The notes: a model not told the origin generated them from the sequence alone. Counted from the stretch's first letter, positions 35,981 through 45,002 are shown. The stretch: DNA of 64,000 nt from Actinacidiphila epipremni (GCF_012034175.1 NZ_JAATEJ010000003.1:372001-436000); one strand, 5' to 3'. Numbers and translations: made by a program.

Positions 35981-37362
35981 ACCGCCTTACGCGGCGCGGG
36001 AATCCGCCGCTCCAGCGCGACCACGACGCTGCCGTGGAAGCGGTCCACCGCCTCGTCGACGCTGCGGATGAAGCCCGACTCGGCGCTGCCCCTGGTCGCG
36101 CCCATGCCCTTGAACAGCGACAGCCGGAAGCCGGTGATCCGCGCACCGTCGCGCGGCAGCAGGTCGGCGGGCTCGGGGCGCAGCTTCTCCAGCGTGCCGC
36201 GCGGCCCGCTGCCCTGCCCGTCGGTCAGCGTCTCGACGTGGATGTCGGCCGGGGCGTCGGCGAGCTGCCGCATCAGCCGCTTCACCCACGTCAGCGGCTG
36301 CCCCTGCTCCGGGGCCGCCACCTCGATGGACGTCCGCAGCCGCCCGGTACGCAGATCCGCGGTGAGCGCGAGCACGCCGGGCACGTCCTGGATGCGCAGC
36401 TCCGCCAGCAGCCGCCCCTCCCGGCACAACTGGTCGGCCTGCGCCACCCGCCGCGACTGCGGGTCCGTGCCACGCCTGACCCGCTGCACGGGCAGCACCT
36501 TCTGCCCCAGCTCACCACCGAGCCGCAGGCACACCTGCCGGATCAGCCGCTCCCAGCTGGCCACGACCTCGACCGCGCGCGGGTCGCCCTCGCACAGCGT
36601 CTCCTCGTCGATGCCCTTGCGGACCGGCACCCACGCCGGGCCCATGTTCTGGAAGCCGTGGCAGCCGGAGTTGTCGTGCTGGAGGTAGTGCAGCAGCTCC
36701 TGCAGCAGCCAGGCGTGCGCGGCGTTCCCCACGCCTTCGTGCCGGATGAGCATCTGCGCCTGGTGCGCGGCCTCCGCCCAGGACAGGTGCCACAGCGCCA
36801 CCTTGTGCTTGCGGCGGCCGTCGATCTTCACGTCCACGGGCGGGGTGCCGTCCAGCGCCACGTCGTTGGAGACGGTGATCACCGCCTCGTAGCCGCGCCG
36901 GGCCGCTATGTCCATGTAGTCCTGCACCTGGGCGGCGCGCAGCGGATTGCCGTTGGTCTTCGTCTCGACGAGCGCCGTCCACAACTTGCCCGCGCGCTCC
37001 ACCCGGATGACGCCGTCCGGCCGCCGCGGGGTGTCGCCGTGCGGGAGCGACACCTCGGTGTAGGTCTCCATCCGCCCCGCCGGCGCCCCGAACCCGGCGG
37101 TGAGCCGCCGCCCGTACTCCGGCACCTGCGCCATGACGGCGAGCAGCACGGACGTCGCCCGCATCTCCCGCTCCCGGTCGCTCTTGAGCGCACCGCACGG
37201 GAAGAGCCGGGCCTGCCGCCAGGAGTCGTTCTCCGCGAGCGATTTACGGGCGACGGCGGGCAGCGTGACCTTCTTCCGCGCGGTACGTGTCCGCTTCGGC
37301 GCGCCCTGCGCCCCACCGGCGGCGAGAGCCGCGGCCACGTCGGGCGCGGGCGTGACGGCCAC
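35962..37362 (-). CDS. PD-(D/E)XK nuclease-like protein
   Basis: A 466-aa protein from the GTG at 37362. The segment RRPDGVIRVERAGKLWTAL plus VETK forms a PD-X-(D/E)XK pattern at about residues 113-135, followed by a QVQDYMDIAARRGYEAVITVSND helix/strand. This is the layout of restriction-endonuclease-like folds. The rest is unrecognised. The open frame continues 5' with Ala/Asp/Glu-rich residues to a TAG at 37456-37458 without any start codon, so the N-terminus may have been cut when the toxin-antitoxin pair arrived. Some databases call relatives stress-response proteins; activity is unproven. Confidence 0.7.
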   Translation of the reverse strand: MAVTPAPDVAAALAAGGAQGAPKRTRTARKKVTLPAVARKSLAENDSWRQARLFPCGALKSDREREMRATSVLLAVMAQVPEYGRRLTAGFGAPAGRMETYTEVSLPHGDTPRRPDGVIRVERAGKLWTALVETKTNGNPLRAAQVQDYMDIAARRGYEAVITVSNDVALDGTPPVDVKIDGRRKHKVALWHLSWAEAAHQAQMLIRHEGVGNAAHAWLLQELLHYLQHDNSGCHGFQNMGPAWVPVRKGIDEETLCEGDPRAVEVVASWERLIRQVCLRLGGELGQKVLPVQRVRRGTDPQSRRVAQADQLCREGRLLAELRIQDVPGVLALTADLRTGRLRTSIEVAAPEQGQPLTWVKRLMRQLADAPADIHVETLTDGQGSGPRGTLEKLRPEPADLLPRDGARITGFRLSLFKGMGATRGSAESGFIRSVDEAVDRFHGSVVVALERRIPAPRKAVQPVGR

Positions 37363-37485
37363 GGCCGCCGCCGGAAGTCCCTCGGGCCGCCGCTCGGCAG
37401 GCTTGTCGGCCGAGGCCTGCGCCGCCGCGTCCTGGGCCTCGTCCGCGTCCTCGGCCTACCCGTAGCCCCATGAGACACGGCGGGC

Positions 37486-37491
37486 TACACT
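37486..37491 (+). promoter_or_regulatory. -10 box of toxin-antitoxin operon
   Basis: TACACT lies 7 nt before the ATG at 37499. This spacing places the transcript start at or next to the initiation codon, so the mRNA is probably leaderless. Confidence 0.5.
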
Positions 37492-37498
37492 GGGGGGT

Positions 37499-37783
37499 AT
37501 GAAGACGATCACTCAGCGCGAGTTCCGCAACAACTCCGCAGCCGTCATGGACGCGGTCGAGGCGGGTGAGACCTACCACATCACCCGGAACGGGACCGAG
37601 GTCGCCGAGCTGCGCCCGCTGGCCAGGCGGCGGCGGTTGACCGCCGAGGAACTGGTGGAGCGCCACCGCCGACTGCCGCGCGTCGACTACGCGCTCATGC
37701 GGCAGGAGGCCGAAGAATTCTTCGGGTCTGCCGAGCGAGTGGGCGACGACCAGGACGACCCCTGGGAGCGTAGCCGTGGCTGA
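37499..37783 (+). CDS. Phd/prevent-host-death family antitoxin
   Basis: A 94-aa protein. The N-terminal Phd/YefM DNA-binding fold reads [35 protein letters not shown]. The C-terminal half is acidic and would bind the toxin ([28 protein letters not shown]). The ATG at 37499 follows a GGGGGG run and a -10 box at leaderless distance. It overlaps the PIN toxin gene by 8 bp, the usual order of antitoxin first. Confidence 0.93.
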   Translation: MKTITQREFRNNSAAVMDAVEAGETYHITRNGTEVAELRPLARRRRLTAEELVERHRRLPRVDYALMRQEAEEFFGSAERVGDDQDDPWERSRG

Positions 37784-38180
37784 GCGTCACCCGACAGGCG
37801 TTCTCGACACGTGCGTCTACATCGACCTGGCTCTTCTCGCCCCCTCGGCGCTGCCGGTCGTCCCCGAGTTGACGGCCGTCACTTTGGCCGAGCTCCAGCA
37901 GGGTGTTGTCATGGCGAAGGATCCCGCGGTTCGAGCCACGCGCATGGAGACGCTCGGCGCGGCCGTGGCGGAGTTCGAGGCCCTGCCCTTCGACGGCGAC
38001 GCGGCGGCGCGCTACGGGACCCTCGTCACGCTCACTCTCGCCGCCGGTCGCAACCCCCGCCCGCGCAGGATAGATCTGATGATCGCGGCCATCGCGTCGG
38101 TTCGCGGGCTCCCCCTCTTCACGCGCAACGCCGACGACTTCAAGGGCCTGGAGGACGCCGTCACCGTCGTGGCGATCTGA
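37776..38180 (+). CDS. PIN-domain (VapC-type) toxin
   Basis: A 134-aa PIN ribonuclease with metal-binding acidic residues in [31 protein letters not shown] and [11 protein letters not shown]. It starts at a GTG within the antitoxin gene. VapC toxins cut tRNA or rRNA when freed from the antitoxin. The set of acidic residues looks complete, so the toxin is probably active. Confidence 0.93.
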   Translation: MAERHPTGVLDTCVYIDLALLAPSALPVVPELTAVTLAELQQGVVMAKDPAVRATRMETLGAAVAEFEALPFDGDAAARYGTLVTLTLAAGRNPRPRRIDLMIAAIASVRGLPLFTRNADDFKGLEDAVTVVAI

Positions 38181-38213
38181 ACTCCCGCGGCCACGCCGGC
38201 CGACGCCGGGCGC

Positions 38214-38636
38214 TCAGTCCGGGCGGACGCCCAGGGTGAGGAGGAGGTTGGCGTAGGTGCGGCGGTCGGCGGTGGCGATGACGAGGGCGGTGTCGGGGAG
38301 GCGGGCGGCGGCGTAGAAGGAGGGGCGGTCGAGGGTGTCGAGGTGGGGGATGTGGGGGAGGGCGGCGCGGAAGGCGGGGAAGATTTCGGGTTCGGGGGTG
38401 CCGGGGGGTGGGGTCATGACGGTGGCGGACTCGATCGGGACCGCGGTGACGAGCGCGTCGAGGACCTCGGTGACCAGGAGGCGGTCGGGGGTGAGGTTGA
38501 GGTAGACGCGTTCGGCGGCGGGGTTCGCGCCGGTGGTGTGGGGGTAGTGGCCGTCACTGATCAGGACCCGCGAGCCGTGGCCCGCTGACGCCAGGGCGGA
38601 CAGAATCGTCGGGTGGGTCAGCTGGTAGCGCAGCAT
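38214..38636 (-). CDS. RbsD/FucU family sugar mutarotase
   Basis: A 140-aa protein with the family start MLRYQLTHPTILSALASAGHG (catalytic His of HGS) and SDGHYP, and the C-terminal PDTALVIATADRRTYANLLLTLGV. RbsD/FucU proteins interconvert sugar anomers or pyranose and furanose forms. No transport or kinase gene for ribose or fucose is adjacent, so the substrate is open. Confidence 0.92.
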   Translation of the reverse strand: MLRYQLTHPTILSALASAGHGSRVLISDGHYPHTTGANPAAERVYLNLTPDRLLVTEVLDALVTAVPIESATVMTPPPGTPEPEIFPAFRAALPHIPHLDTLDRPSFYAAARLPDTALVIATADRRTYANLLLTLGVRPD

Positions 38637-38829
38637 CGGGTGGCTTCCTTGCCGGGTGCGGGCGGTGATACGTCGGACCTTTGGTGTGGCCTTTGGGGAG
38701 CGTACGGAGCCGGGGGCTTCACGTCCAGGGCCGGGCGCGTATCGCAGGCGGCCCGGACGCAGGATGGCGGGTGCGTCCGGGCCGCGGCTGAGGGGGTACG
38801 GGGGGCTCCGTGGGCAGGGAGCCGGCGGG

Positions 38830-39762
38830 CTACGGCAGGGTCAGGATCTGGTACGGGTCGCCGTACGTCTTCCAGTGCAGCGGCGGGTCGAGGTTGAGGT
38901 TGCCGGCCTGGAGGAACGGGCGCTGCTCGGTGTCGACGCGGCTGGTGTCGTCGTGCGCGTCCTCCGTCTTCATCGCCGCCTTGCGCGCGTCGAGGAAGGC
39001 GTTGAGGTAGGTGGTCTCGTTGCCGCCCTGCGCCGGGGTCTTGGCCTTCTTCATCGCGGTCTTGCGGATGCCGCCGAAGCTCACGGGGTCGTTGCCGGGG
39101 CCGTGCATCACGATGGCGTCGTAGTAGATGAACTGCCCGAGCGTGCCGAGGCCGTCGGACTTCGCCTGGTTGACGGCCGGGTCGAAGTAGACGTCGTCGC
39201 GCTCGTCGTTCTGCGCCTGCTGGAACACCGGGTCCTTCGCCGCCGTCTTCCACGCGCTGACGAAGGCCGAGCCGAGGCCGGCGTGCGAGTCGGAGCCGTT
39301 GACGTCCTCCAGTGCGGGGAGGTACTTGGCCAGGCCGTTGCCCGGCTCCAGGTCGGTGTAGTGCTGGACCAGCTCCAGCATGTCGCCGGTGCCGGAGCAG
39401 AAGCCGATGATGCCGGCGGTGTAGCCGCGGCCGTCGCCGATGTCCTCAATGTACTTGTACTGGGACTTCCAGTCGAGGGTGGAGTTCTCGGCGGAGGAGA
39501 CCAGCTCCATCGCCATCTCCTTCTTGTGCGGGTCGGCGAGCCCGGCGCCGGCCGTGGCGGGCGTCACCGCGTGCTGGTGCTGGTGCTGGTGTTGCGGGGT
39601 GGCCGCGGCGCCGGTGCCGGCGAGGGCGAGCGACGTACCGCCGCCGGCCAGCAGGCCGACCGCCGCGAGCAGCGCGATACGCCGCCGCCGCCGGGCGGTG
39701 GGGCGGGGGGTGGCGTGGGGGGAGGCGGTGTGAGGGGACGGGGTGTGGGGGGACTCGTGCAC
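38830..39762 (-). CDS. csnA: GH46 chitosanase (secreted)
   Basis: A 310-aa protein starting at a GTG (39762) with GGAGA 8 nt upstream. The signal peptide has a run of five Arg before LLAAVGLLAGGG. A short His/Gln repeat (QHQHQHQH) follows, and the mature enzyme begins near AGAGLADPHKKEMAM (about residue 71). Catalytic residues matching Glu 22 and Asp 40 of the Streptomyces N174 enzyme are Glu 92 (LVSSAEN) and Asp 110 (IEDIGDGRGY). It hydrolyses chitosan outside the cell. A CsnR-type operator sits 84 bp upstream. Confidence 0.95.
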   Translation of the reverse strand: MHESPHTPSPHTASPHATPRPTARRRRRIALLAAVGLLAGGGTSLALAGTGAAATPQHQHQHQHAVTPATAGAGLADPHKKEMAMELVSSAENSTLDWKSQYKYIEDIGDGRGYTAGIIGFCSGTGDMLELVQHYTDLEPGNGLAKYLPALEDVNGSDSHAGLGSAFVSAWKTAAKDPVFQQAQNDERDDVYFDPAVNQAKSDGLGTLGQFIYYDAIVMHGPGNDPVSFGGIRKTAMKKAKTPAQGGNETTYLNAFLDARKAAMKTEDAHDDTSRVDTEQRPFLQAGNLNLDPPLHWKTYGDPYQILTLP

Positions 39763-39845
39763 GTGCGTCTCCGTTTCCGGTCGCGTCCGCGTCCAGGCGC
39801 GGTGGGGCGGCCTCAGGGCGGTGGTGCAGGCGTACTGGTCGGGCT

Positions 39846-39866
39846 GGTTAGGAAAGGTTCCTAACC
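39846..39866. promoter_or_regulatory. CsnR-type operator of chitosanase
   Basis: A perfect 9-bp inverted repeat, GGTTAGGAA and TTCCTAACC, separated by 3 bp, upstream of the chitosanase start. It fits the palindrome known for CsnR, the ROK-family repressor of chitosan use in Streptomyces, which releases DNA when chitosan oligomers are present. Confidence 0.82.
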
Positions 39867-39960
39867 AATGACCGATGGAGAGCATTGAAGCACCGGGGCG
39901 GCTGCGGGCCAAGAGGCTGGAGCGCATTGGTTGGGCCGGGTGTGGTGGGCGGGGCCCGGC

Positions 39961-40035
39961 GGGGGCGCGGGTCGGGCGGGACCTCGGGCGGGGGCGCGGG
40001 GTCGGGTGTGACCTCGGGCGGGGCGCGGCCCCGGG
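39961..40035. repeat. G-rich tandem repeat, about 2.4 copies of 29-30 bp
   Basis: The unit GGGGGCGCGGGTCGGGCGGG plus ACCTCGGGC begins at 39961, 39990 and 40019 with small changes. It lies in the 321-bp gap between the chitosanase and DUF2277 genes, which holds no other feature besides the operator. Confidence 0.65.
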
Positions 40036-40083
40036 GGCGGCGGAGGTCGTCGCGTTGTCGGACCTGCGCGGCACACTGGAGAC

Positions 40084-40335
40084 ATGTGCCGAAGCATCAA
40101 GACCCTGCGCCCCCCGATGACGCCCGAGGTCCACGACGAGGACATCCGCGCGGCAGCGCTCCAGTACGTCCGCAAGATCTCCGGCTTCCGCGCCCCCGCG
40201 GCCCACAACCGCGAGGCGTTCGACGCCGCGGTGGACGCGGTGGCGTCCGCGACCGGTGCGCTGCTGGCCGACCTGAAGATACGCGGTACGGCGAGCTCGA
40301 CTCCCGCCGCTCCCTCCGCTCCCGCGGCGAACTGA
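40084..40335 (+). CDS. DUF2277 protein
   Basis: An 83-aa protein beginning with the family hallmark MCRSIKTLRPP and continuing with ALQYVRKISGFRAPAAHNREAFDAAV. The function of the family is unknown. CACACT lies 6 nt before the ATG, which suggests a leaderless transcript. An Ala/Ser/Pro tail follows the conserved part. Confidence 0.92.
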   Translation: MCRSIKTLRPPMTPEVHDEDIRAAALQYVRKISGFRAPAAHNREAFDAAVDAVASATGALLADLKIRGTASSTPAAPSAPAAN

Positions 40336-40384
40336 CCGCGGGCCCCGCGCCTCCCCCCGGCCCGTAACCCTCGCCGCCGAAACC

Positions 40385-41017
40385 TCAGCTTTCCAGCGCC
40401 ATCCGCGCCCCGAGCAGCAACAGCACGCCGCCCGATATCTGCTCCAGGCGGCGGCGGACGGCCGCGCGCGAGATGACGTGCTGGAGCCGGCCGACGAAGT
40501 AGACGTAGAGGCCGTAGTAGCCGACCTCGAAGGCGGCCCACAGCGCGGCGAGGCCGACCATCGTCGGCAGGTGCGGCGCGCCCGCGGGCACGAACTGCGG
40601 CAGGAAGGACATCGCGAAGACCGCGGCCTTCGGATTGGCCAGGTTGAGCAGCAGCCCCGAGCGGTACGAGGCCCAGCCCGCCCGCGGCGCCTTGTCCTGC
40701 CCGCCCGCCGCGCCCCGCTCCTCCTCCCCCGCACCGCGCCGCGCGTCGAGCAGCGTCTTGACGCCGAAGCCGATGAGGGTGATCGCGCCGACGACCCGCA
40801 TGACGTCGTACGCGACCTCCGACGCGGCGAGCAGCGCGGTGAGCCCGAAGGCGGCGACCGTCCCCCACACGAAGACGCCGGATTCGTTGCCGAGCACGGT
40901 GAGGAAGCCGGCCCGCCGGCTGCGCAACGACTGCCGGATGATCAGCATGGTGCTCGGCCCGGGCGAGGCGGCGATGAGCGTGCAGGCGCCGAGGAAGGGC
41001 AACAGGGTGCGCAGCAT
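40385..41017 (-). CDS. LysE-family amino acid exporter
   Basis: A 210-aa membrane protein with about six hydrophobic segments. The family motif GACTLIAASPGPSTMLIIRQSL lies near the N-terminus and SYRSGLLLNLANPKAAVFAMSFLPQFV in the middle. The ATG at 41017 begins directly at MLRTLLPFLG. It exports amino acids or related small molecules by proton exchange; the substrate cannot be told. Confidence 0.92.
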   Translation of the reverse strand: MLRTLLPFLGACTLIAASPGPSTMLIIRQSLRSRRAGFLTVLGNESGVFVWGTVAAFGLTALLAASEVAYDVMRVVGAITLIGFGVKTLLDARRGAGEEERGAAGGQDKAPRAGWASYRSGLLLNLANPKAAVFAMSFLPQFVPAGAPHLPTMVGLAALWAAFEVGYYGLYVYFVGRLQHVISRAAVRRRLEQISGGVLLLLGARMALES

Positions 41018-41427
41018 GGGCCCACGGTACGACCCGGGTACGCGCCGGGTCCCGCGGTTTTCCCCCCGGGCAAACAGCACCGGCCGCCGACACCGCCGTA
41101 CGCCTCGGCCGCCGCCTCCGGCAGCATCGTGCGCAGGAGCCACTGGCCGGGCGGAGGGGCGGAGCATGCCACCCGCGAGTGTGTGCGGCGCCCGCTGGAG
41201 AGGGGGACTACGTTTTATGTAAGCGTACTTCTACATATGGCCTCGTCACCTAGGCAGGACGCTGCGACACGACCCACACGAGCTCATGTGCTTCAGCGGG
41301 GCCGGCTTCAACGATATGGCGTTGACCCTCTATGGCCAGGTCTTTCGAACTCGCCGGTCACCGGCCGGGTAGGCCCCGGGGCGCACCGCCTGGACCGGCC
41401 GGCTAAGCCCCGGGGTGCGGGGTGGGG
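41018..41427. other. 410-bp gene-free stretch with a 22-bp palindromic element
   Basis: No supported gene. At 41216-41237 an AT-rich element has perfect 6-bp arms TATGTA and TACATA around a 10-bp core AGCGTACTTC, in sharp contrast to the GC-rich flanks. It could be an operator for the LysE gene (199 bp away) or a remnant of a lost gene. Confidence 0.45.
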
Positions 41428-42438
41428 CTACCAGGCGAAGGCCTCCGGTGAGGGGCCCGGGCCCGGGAAGACCTCGTCCAGCTCCGCCAGGAAGTTCGCG
41501 TCCAGGTCGAGTTCGAGTGCGCTGAGCGCGGAGGTGAGGTGTGCCGGGGTGCGGGGGCCGACGATCGGGCCGGTCACGCCGGGGCGGGTGAGCAGCCACG
41601 CCAGGGCGACCTCGCCCGGTTCGACGCCGCGCTTGCCGCACAGCTCCTCGTAGCGCCGCACCCGCTCCCGTACGGCCGGGTCCGCGAGGCCCGCCGCCGA
41701 GCGGCCCACCGACGTGCGCGAGCCGCCGCCCTCGCGCTCCTTGCGCAGGGCGCCGCCGAGCAGCCCCTGGTTGAGGGGCGACCACGGGATGACGCCCAGG
41801 CCGTACGCCTGCGCCGCCGGGATGACGTCCATCTCGGCGGTCCGCTGCGCCAGGTTGTAGAAGCACTGCTCGCTCACCAGCCCGAGCGAACCGCGCCGCG
41901 CCGCCGCCTCGTTGGCCTGCGCGATGTGCCACCCGGCGAAGTTGCTGGACCCGGCGTAGAGGATCTTGCCGTGCGCGACCAGGACGTCCATCGCCTGCCA
42001 GATCTCGTCCCAGGGCGTCGCCCGGTCGATGTGGTGGAACTGGTAGACGTCGATGTGGTCCGTGCCGAGCCGCCGCAAGCTCGCCTCCACCTCGCGGCGG
42101 ATGTTCAGCGCGGAGAGCTTGTCGTGGTTGGGCCACGACGACCGACTCCACGGCGTGCCGTCGTTCGTCATGTTGCCGTACAGCTTGGTCGCGAGCACGA
42201 CCTTGTCGCGGCGCCCGCCGCCCTTGGCGAACCAGTGCCCGAGGATCTCCTCGGTGAGGCCCTTGTGCTCGTCCCGCCCGTAGATGTTGGCGGTGTCGAA
42301 GAAGTTGACGCCCGCGTCCAGGGCGGTGTCCATGATGGCGTGCGCGGTCTCCTCGTCCGTCTCGGAGCCGAAGTTCATCGTGCCGAGCACCAGGCGTCCC
42401 ACGGTGAGGCCGGTCCGGCCCAGCTGCGTGTATCTCAT
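41428..42438 (-). CDS. Aldo/keto reductase
   Basis: A 336-aa (beta/alpha)8 oxidoreductase. It has the catalytic Tyr in FFDTANIYGRDEHKG, Lys in VVLATKLYG and His in YQFHHID, and NADPH-binding residues near GPIVGPRTPAHL. The ATG at 42438 begins MRYTQLGRTGLTVGRLVLGTMNFG, the family start. It is divergent from the phosphatase at 42618. The substrate is unknown. Confidence 0.93.
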   Translation of the reverse strand: MRYTQLGRTGLTVGRLVLGTMNFGSETDEETAHAIMDTALDAGVNFFDTANIYGRDEHKGLTEEILGHWFAKGGGRRDKVVLATKLYGNMTNDGTPWSRSSWPNHDKLSALNIRREVEASLRRLGTDHIDVYQFHHIDRATPWDEIWQAMDVLVAHGKILYAGSSNFAGWHIAQANEAAARRGSLGLVSEQCFYNLAQRTAEMDVIPAAQAYGLGVIPWSPLNQGLLGGALRKEREGGGSRTSVGRSAAGLADPAVRERVRRYEELCGKRGVEPGEVALAWLLTRPGVTGPIVGPRTPAHLTSALSALELDLDANFLAELDEVFPGPGPSPEAFAW

Positions 42439-42617
42439 GCGGCCCACACAACACCTTGGAGCACACTCGATGGCAAGAGCCCGGCCCGGCGCGCCGGTTG
42501 TGCCAAGCGCCAGTGGCGGATCGTGAGCGGAACCGTTGTGCCGTGGAACCGCGCCGCCCCGCCCCTCGTCTCTCCCCGCACAGCGGCGTTGCCGTCGTGC
42601 GCGTAAGGGAGCGTGAC

Positions 42618-43238
42618 TTGACCGAGTGGGCCACCCGTTATCTGTACCTCGTCCGGCACGCCGAAGCTTCACGCGACGAGGACCGGCTGACGGAGGCGGG
42701 CCGCCGGCAGGCCGCGCTGCTCGGCGAGCGGCTGCGTGACGTGCCGCTCGACGCCGTCCACCACGGCCCGTTGCCGCGAGCCGAGCAGACCGCGCGGCTG
42801 GTCGCCGAGGCCGTGGACGTACCGCTCAACGTGTCGGAAGCCGCCGGTGATTACGTGCCGTACGTCCCCGCGCGGGACGAACTCCCCGCCGGCTGGGCCG
42901 ACTTCCCGCTCCGCTTCCTCGCCGGCGGCACACCGGGCGAACGCGGGCGCGGCCCCGAACTCGCCGACCGGGCACTGGAGTTGTTCACCGGCCCGGTGCG
43001 CGGCAGCGACGACCGCCACGAGGTCGTCGTGACGCACAACTTCCTGGTCGCCTGGCTGGTCCGCGACGCCATGCACGCTCCCAAGTGGCGCTGGCTCGGC
43101 CTGAATTACGGCAACGCGGCGGTGACGGTGATCCGTTACGCACCCGAGCGCCCGGCGTGCGTGCTCGTCACGAACGACATGCGCCACCTGCCGGACGAGC
43201 TGCGCTGGACGGGCTTCCCGGCGGACTCGCGCGTCTGA
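42618..43238 (+). CDS. Histidine phosphatase family protein
   Basis: A 206-aa protein with the phospho-acceptor LVRHAEAS near the N-terminus and the second His in VVVTHNFLVAWLVRD. A TTG start at 42618 with GGGAG at 6 nt gives the usual distance to the RHxE motif; GTG at 42597 is an alternative. The family covers phosphoglycerate mutase-like phosphatases; the substrate is unknown. It is convergent with the VOC gene, 14 bp apart. Confidence 0.88.
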   Translation: MTEWATRYLYLVRHAEASRDEDRLTEAGRRQAALLGERLRDVPLDAVHHGPLPRAEQTARLVAEAVDVPLNVSEAAGDYVPYVPARDELPAGWADFPLRFLAGGTPGERGRGPELADRALELFTGPVRGSDDRHEVVVTHNFLVAWLVRDAMHAPKWRWLGLNYGNAAVTVIRYAPERPACVLVTNDMRHLPDELRWTGFPADSRV

Positions 43239-43252
43239 CTCCCGCCCGGGCG

Positions 43253-43663
43253 CTAGGTGTTGGCCCACTCCCGGGTGGAGAGGACGAGCAGGTAGCCGTC
43301 GGGGTCCTGGACGGTGACGCCCCAGGTGTCCCAGTACGGGTTGTGCGCGGGCACCCGGGTGCCGCCGTGCTGCTCAAGGCGCGCGAGCAGCTCGTCGGGG
43401 ACGGGGCCGTCGAGGTAGAGGACGAGCAAGTCCTCGACAGTGGGGCGGGGTTCGACGGGCGCGCCCGGATCGTGCACGAGCTCCAGATGCCAGGCGGCCC
43501 CGGGCCATCCCACCATGAGCAGCGAGCCGTCCCCTGGCGTGCCGTCCGCCTCGTGCCGGAACTGCACGTCGAGCCCGAGCCCTTGGACCCAGAAGCGCTC
43601 GGCGGCCCGCAGGTCCCGCGAGGGCCGGGCCAGCCGGATGTGCGCGGCGGCGTCGGCGGCCAT
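43253..43663 (-). CDS. VOC-superfamily (glyoxalase-like) protein
   Basis: A 136-aa protein with two beta-alpha-beta-beta-beta halves: HIRLARPSRDLRAAERFWVQGLGLDVQ, and later EDLLVLYLDGP ... WGVTVQDPDGYLLVLST. The ATG at 43663 follows GGGAGG. VOC proteins include glyoxalase I, dioxygenases and antibiotic resistance proteins; metal ligands cannot be assigned with confidence. Confidence 0.88.
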   Translation of the reverse strand: MAADAAAHIRLARPSRDLRAAERFWVQGLGLDVQFRHEADGTPGDGSLLMVGWPGAAWHLELVHDPGAPVEPRPTVEDLLVLYLDGPVPDELLARLEQHGGTRVPAHNPYWDTWGVTVQDPDGYLLVLSTREWANT

Positions 43664-43865
43664 GGTCGTACCTCCCTCACCGTATGGTCTCCGCAGCTTA
43701 CGGAGCACGCGCGGGGCGCGGCATCGGGCGCACGGCTTAGGTCCGCGGATGCGGGGGCTCGCCCGCCGCGGGACGCAGGGGCCGGCCCGTCGCGGGGGCG
43801 GGCTCGTCCCTCCCGGTGCCGGGGGGCTCGCCTCGCCCCGGACCGAGCGCGTACGGTCCCGTCCC

Positions 43866-44519
43866 ATGCCCTCACCCGACGCCGCCCTCCGGATCACCCG
43901 CGAGGCGTACGACGCCGCCGCGCCCGCGTACGCCGAGCTGTTCCGTGACGCCCTGCGTGACCGGCCGCTGGACCGGGCGATGCTGGACGTCTTCGCGCAG
44001 GAGGTACGGACCGGCGGGGCGGACGGCCGGGTCGCCGACCTGGGCTGCGGCCCCGGGCACGTCACCGCGCACCTCCACGACCTGGGCCTCGCGGCCTTCG
44101 GCGTCGACGCGTCCCCGGCGATGATCGGCCTGGCCCGCCGTACGTACCCGGCCCTCCGCTTCTATGTCGGCTCGATGGCCGCGCTCGACTTCCCGGCGGG
44201 CGCGCTGGCCGGCATCCTCGCCCGCTGGTCCCTCATCCACACCCCGCCGCCCGGACTCCCGGCGATCCTGGCCGAGTTCCACCGCGTCCTGGCCCCCGGC
44301 GCCCCGCTCCTGCTCGCCTTCTGGTCCACCGACGCCCCGGCCGACCCGCCGCAGCCCTTCGACCACGCGGTGACCACCGCCTACCGCTGGTCCCCCGACC
44401 ACCTCGCCGCCCTCCTCCACGCCGCCGGCCTCCCCGAAACCGCCCGCGCCACCCGCGAGCCCCAGCCCGCCGACCGCCGCCAGTTCCGCGAGGTCCACCT
44501 CCTGGCCCGCCGCACCTGA
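43866..44519 (+). CDS. Class I SAM-dependent methyltransferase
   Basis: A 217-aa protein with SAM motif I VADLGCGPGHVTAHL, the acidic residue in FGVDASPAMI and motif IV-like LARWSLIHTPP. TACGGT ends 8 nt before the ATG, so the transcript is probably leaderless and lacks a ribosome site. The substrate is unknown. Confidence 0.92.
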   Translation: MPSPDAALRITREAYDAAAPAYAELFRDALRDRPLDRAMLDVFAQEVRTGGADGRVADLGCGPGHVTAHLHDLGLAAFGVDASPAMIGLARRTYPALRFYVGSMAALDFPAGALAGILARWSLIHTPPPGLPAILAEFHRVLAPGAPLLLAFWSTDAPADPPQPFDHAVTTAYRWSPDHLAALLHAAGLPETARATREPQPADRRQFREVHLLARRT

Positions 44520-44627
44520 CCGGCAGGGGCCGTCGCCCCGGTTTGCGCGGCCCCGTGCGGGTAATCAGAAGGTCATGCCTTTGGTACCGGTTTGTCCGGC
44601 ACCGTCCGACGCCTGAGGGAGGCTGCC

Positions 44628-44888
44628 GTGACCACACTGCACAAGCGCCCGGCGGACACCGAGCACCAACGCCGCCCCGCACCGTCCCCCACCCGCGACC
44701 CCCGCGTCCGCTTCGCCGCGACGATGGCCCCCCTCTTCCTCATCGCCTCCGGCCTGCTGGCCTGGTGGGCGTCGGACTCCATCACCGACCACCAGTGGGG
44801 CCTCGACATACTCTCCGGAGTCTGCGCGCTGCTCTTCGTGGTCATGACGGTCCGCGCAATCATCTTCTGGCGCAGGGCACGCCGCTGA
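44628..44888 (+). CDS. Small two-helix membrane protein
   Basis: An 86-aa protein. A polar head of about 30 residues is followed by two hydrophobic helices (FAATMAPLFLIASGLLAWWA and ILSGVCALLFVVMTVRAIIFW) joined by a short loop, with an Arg-rich end. The GTG at 44628 follows GGGAGG at 6 nt. No family recognised. Confidence 0.75.
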   Translation: MTTLHKRPADTEHQRRPAPSPTRDPRVRFAATMAPLFLIASGLLAWWASDSITDHQWGLDILSGVCALLFVVMTVRAIIFWRRARR

Positions 44889-45002
44889 AGCGGCCGAAGC
44901 CGGGCCGGTCCTGGGCCCGCCACCGCTCTGGCCTCGTAGGCGGGCAGCCAGCCGGGCGTCAGCGCACCGCTCGCGCTGAGCGCGGCGGCGAGTTCGTCCC
45001 GG

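Noticed and set aside
41238..41427. Small gene MASSPRQDAATRPTRAH...
   Set aside because: No ribosome site, no stop before it runs into antisense of the aldo/keto reductase, and no recognisable family.
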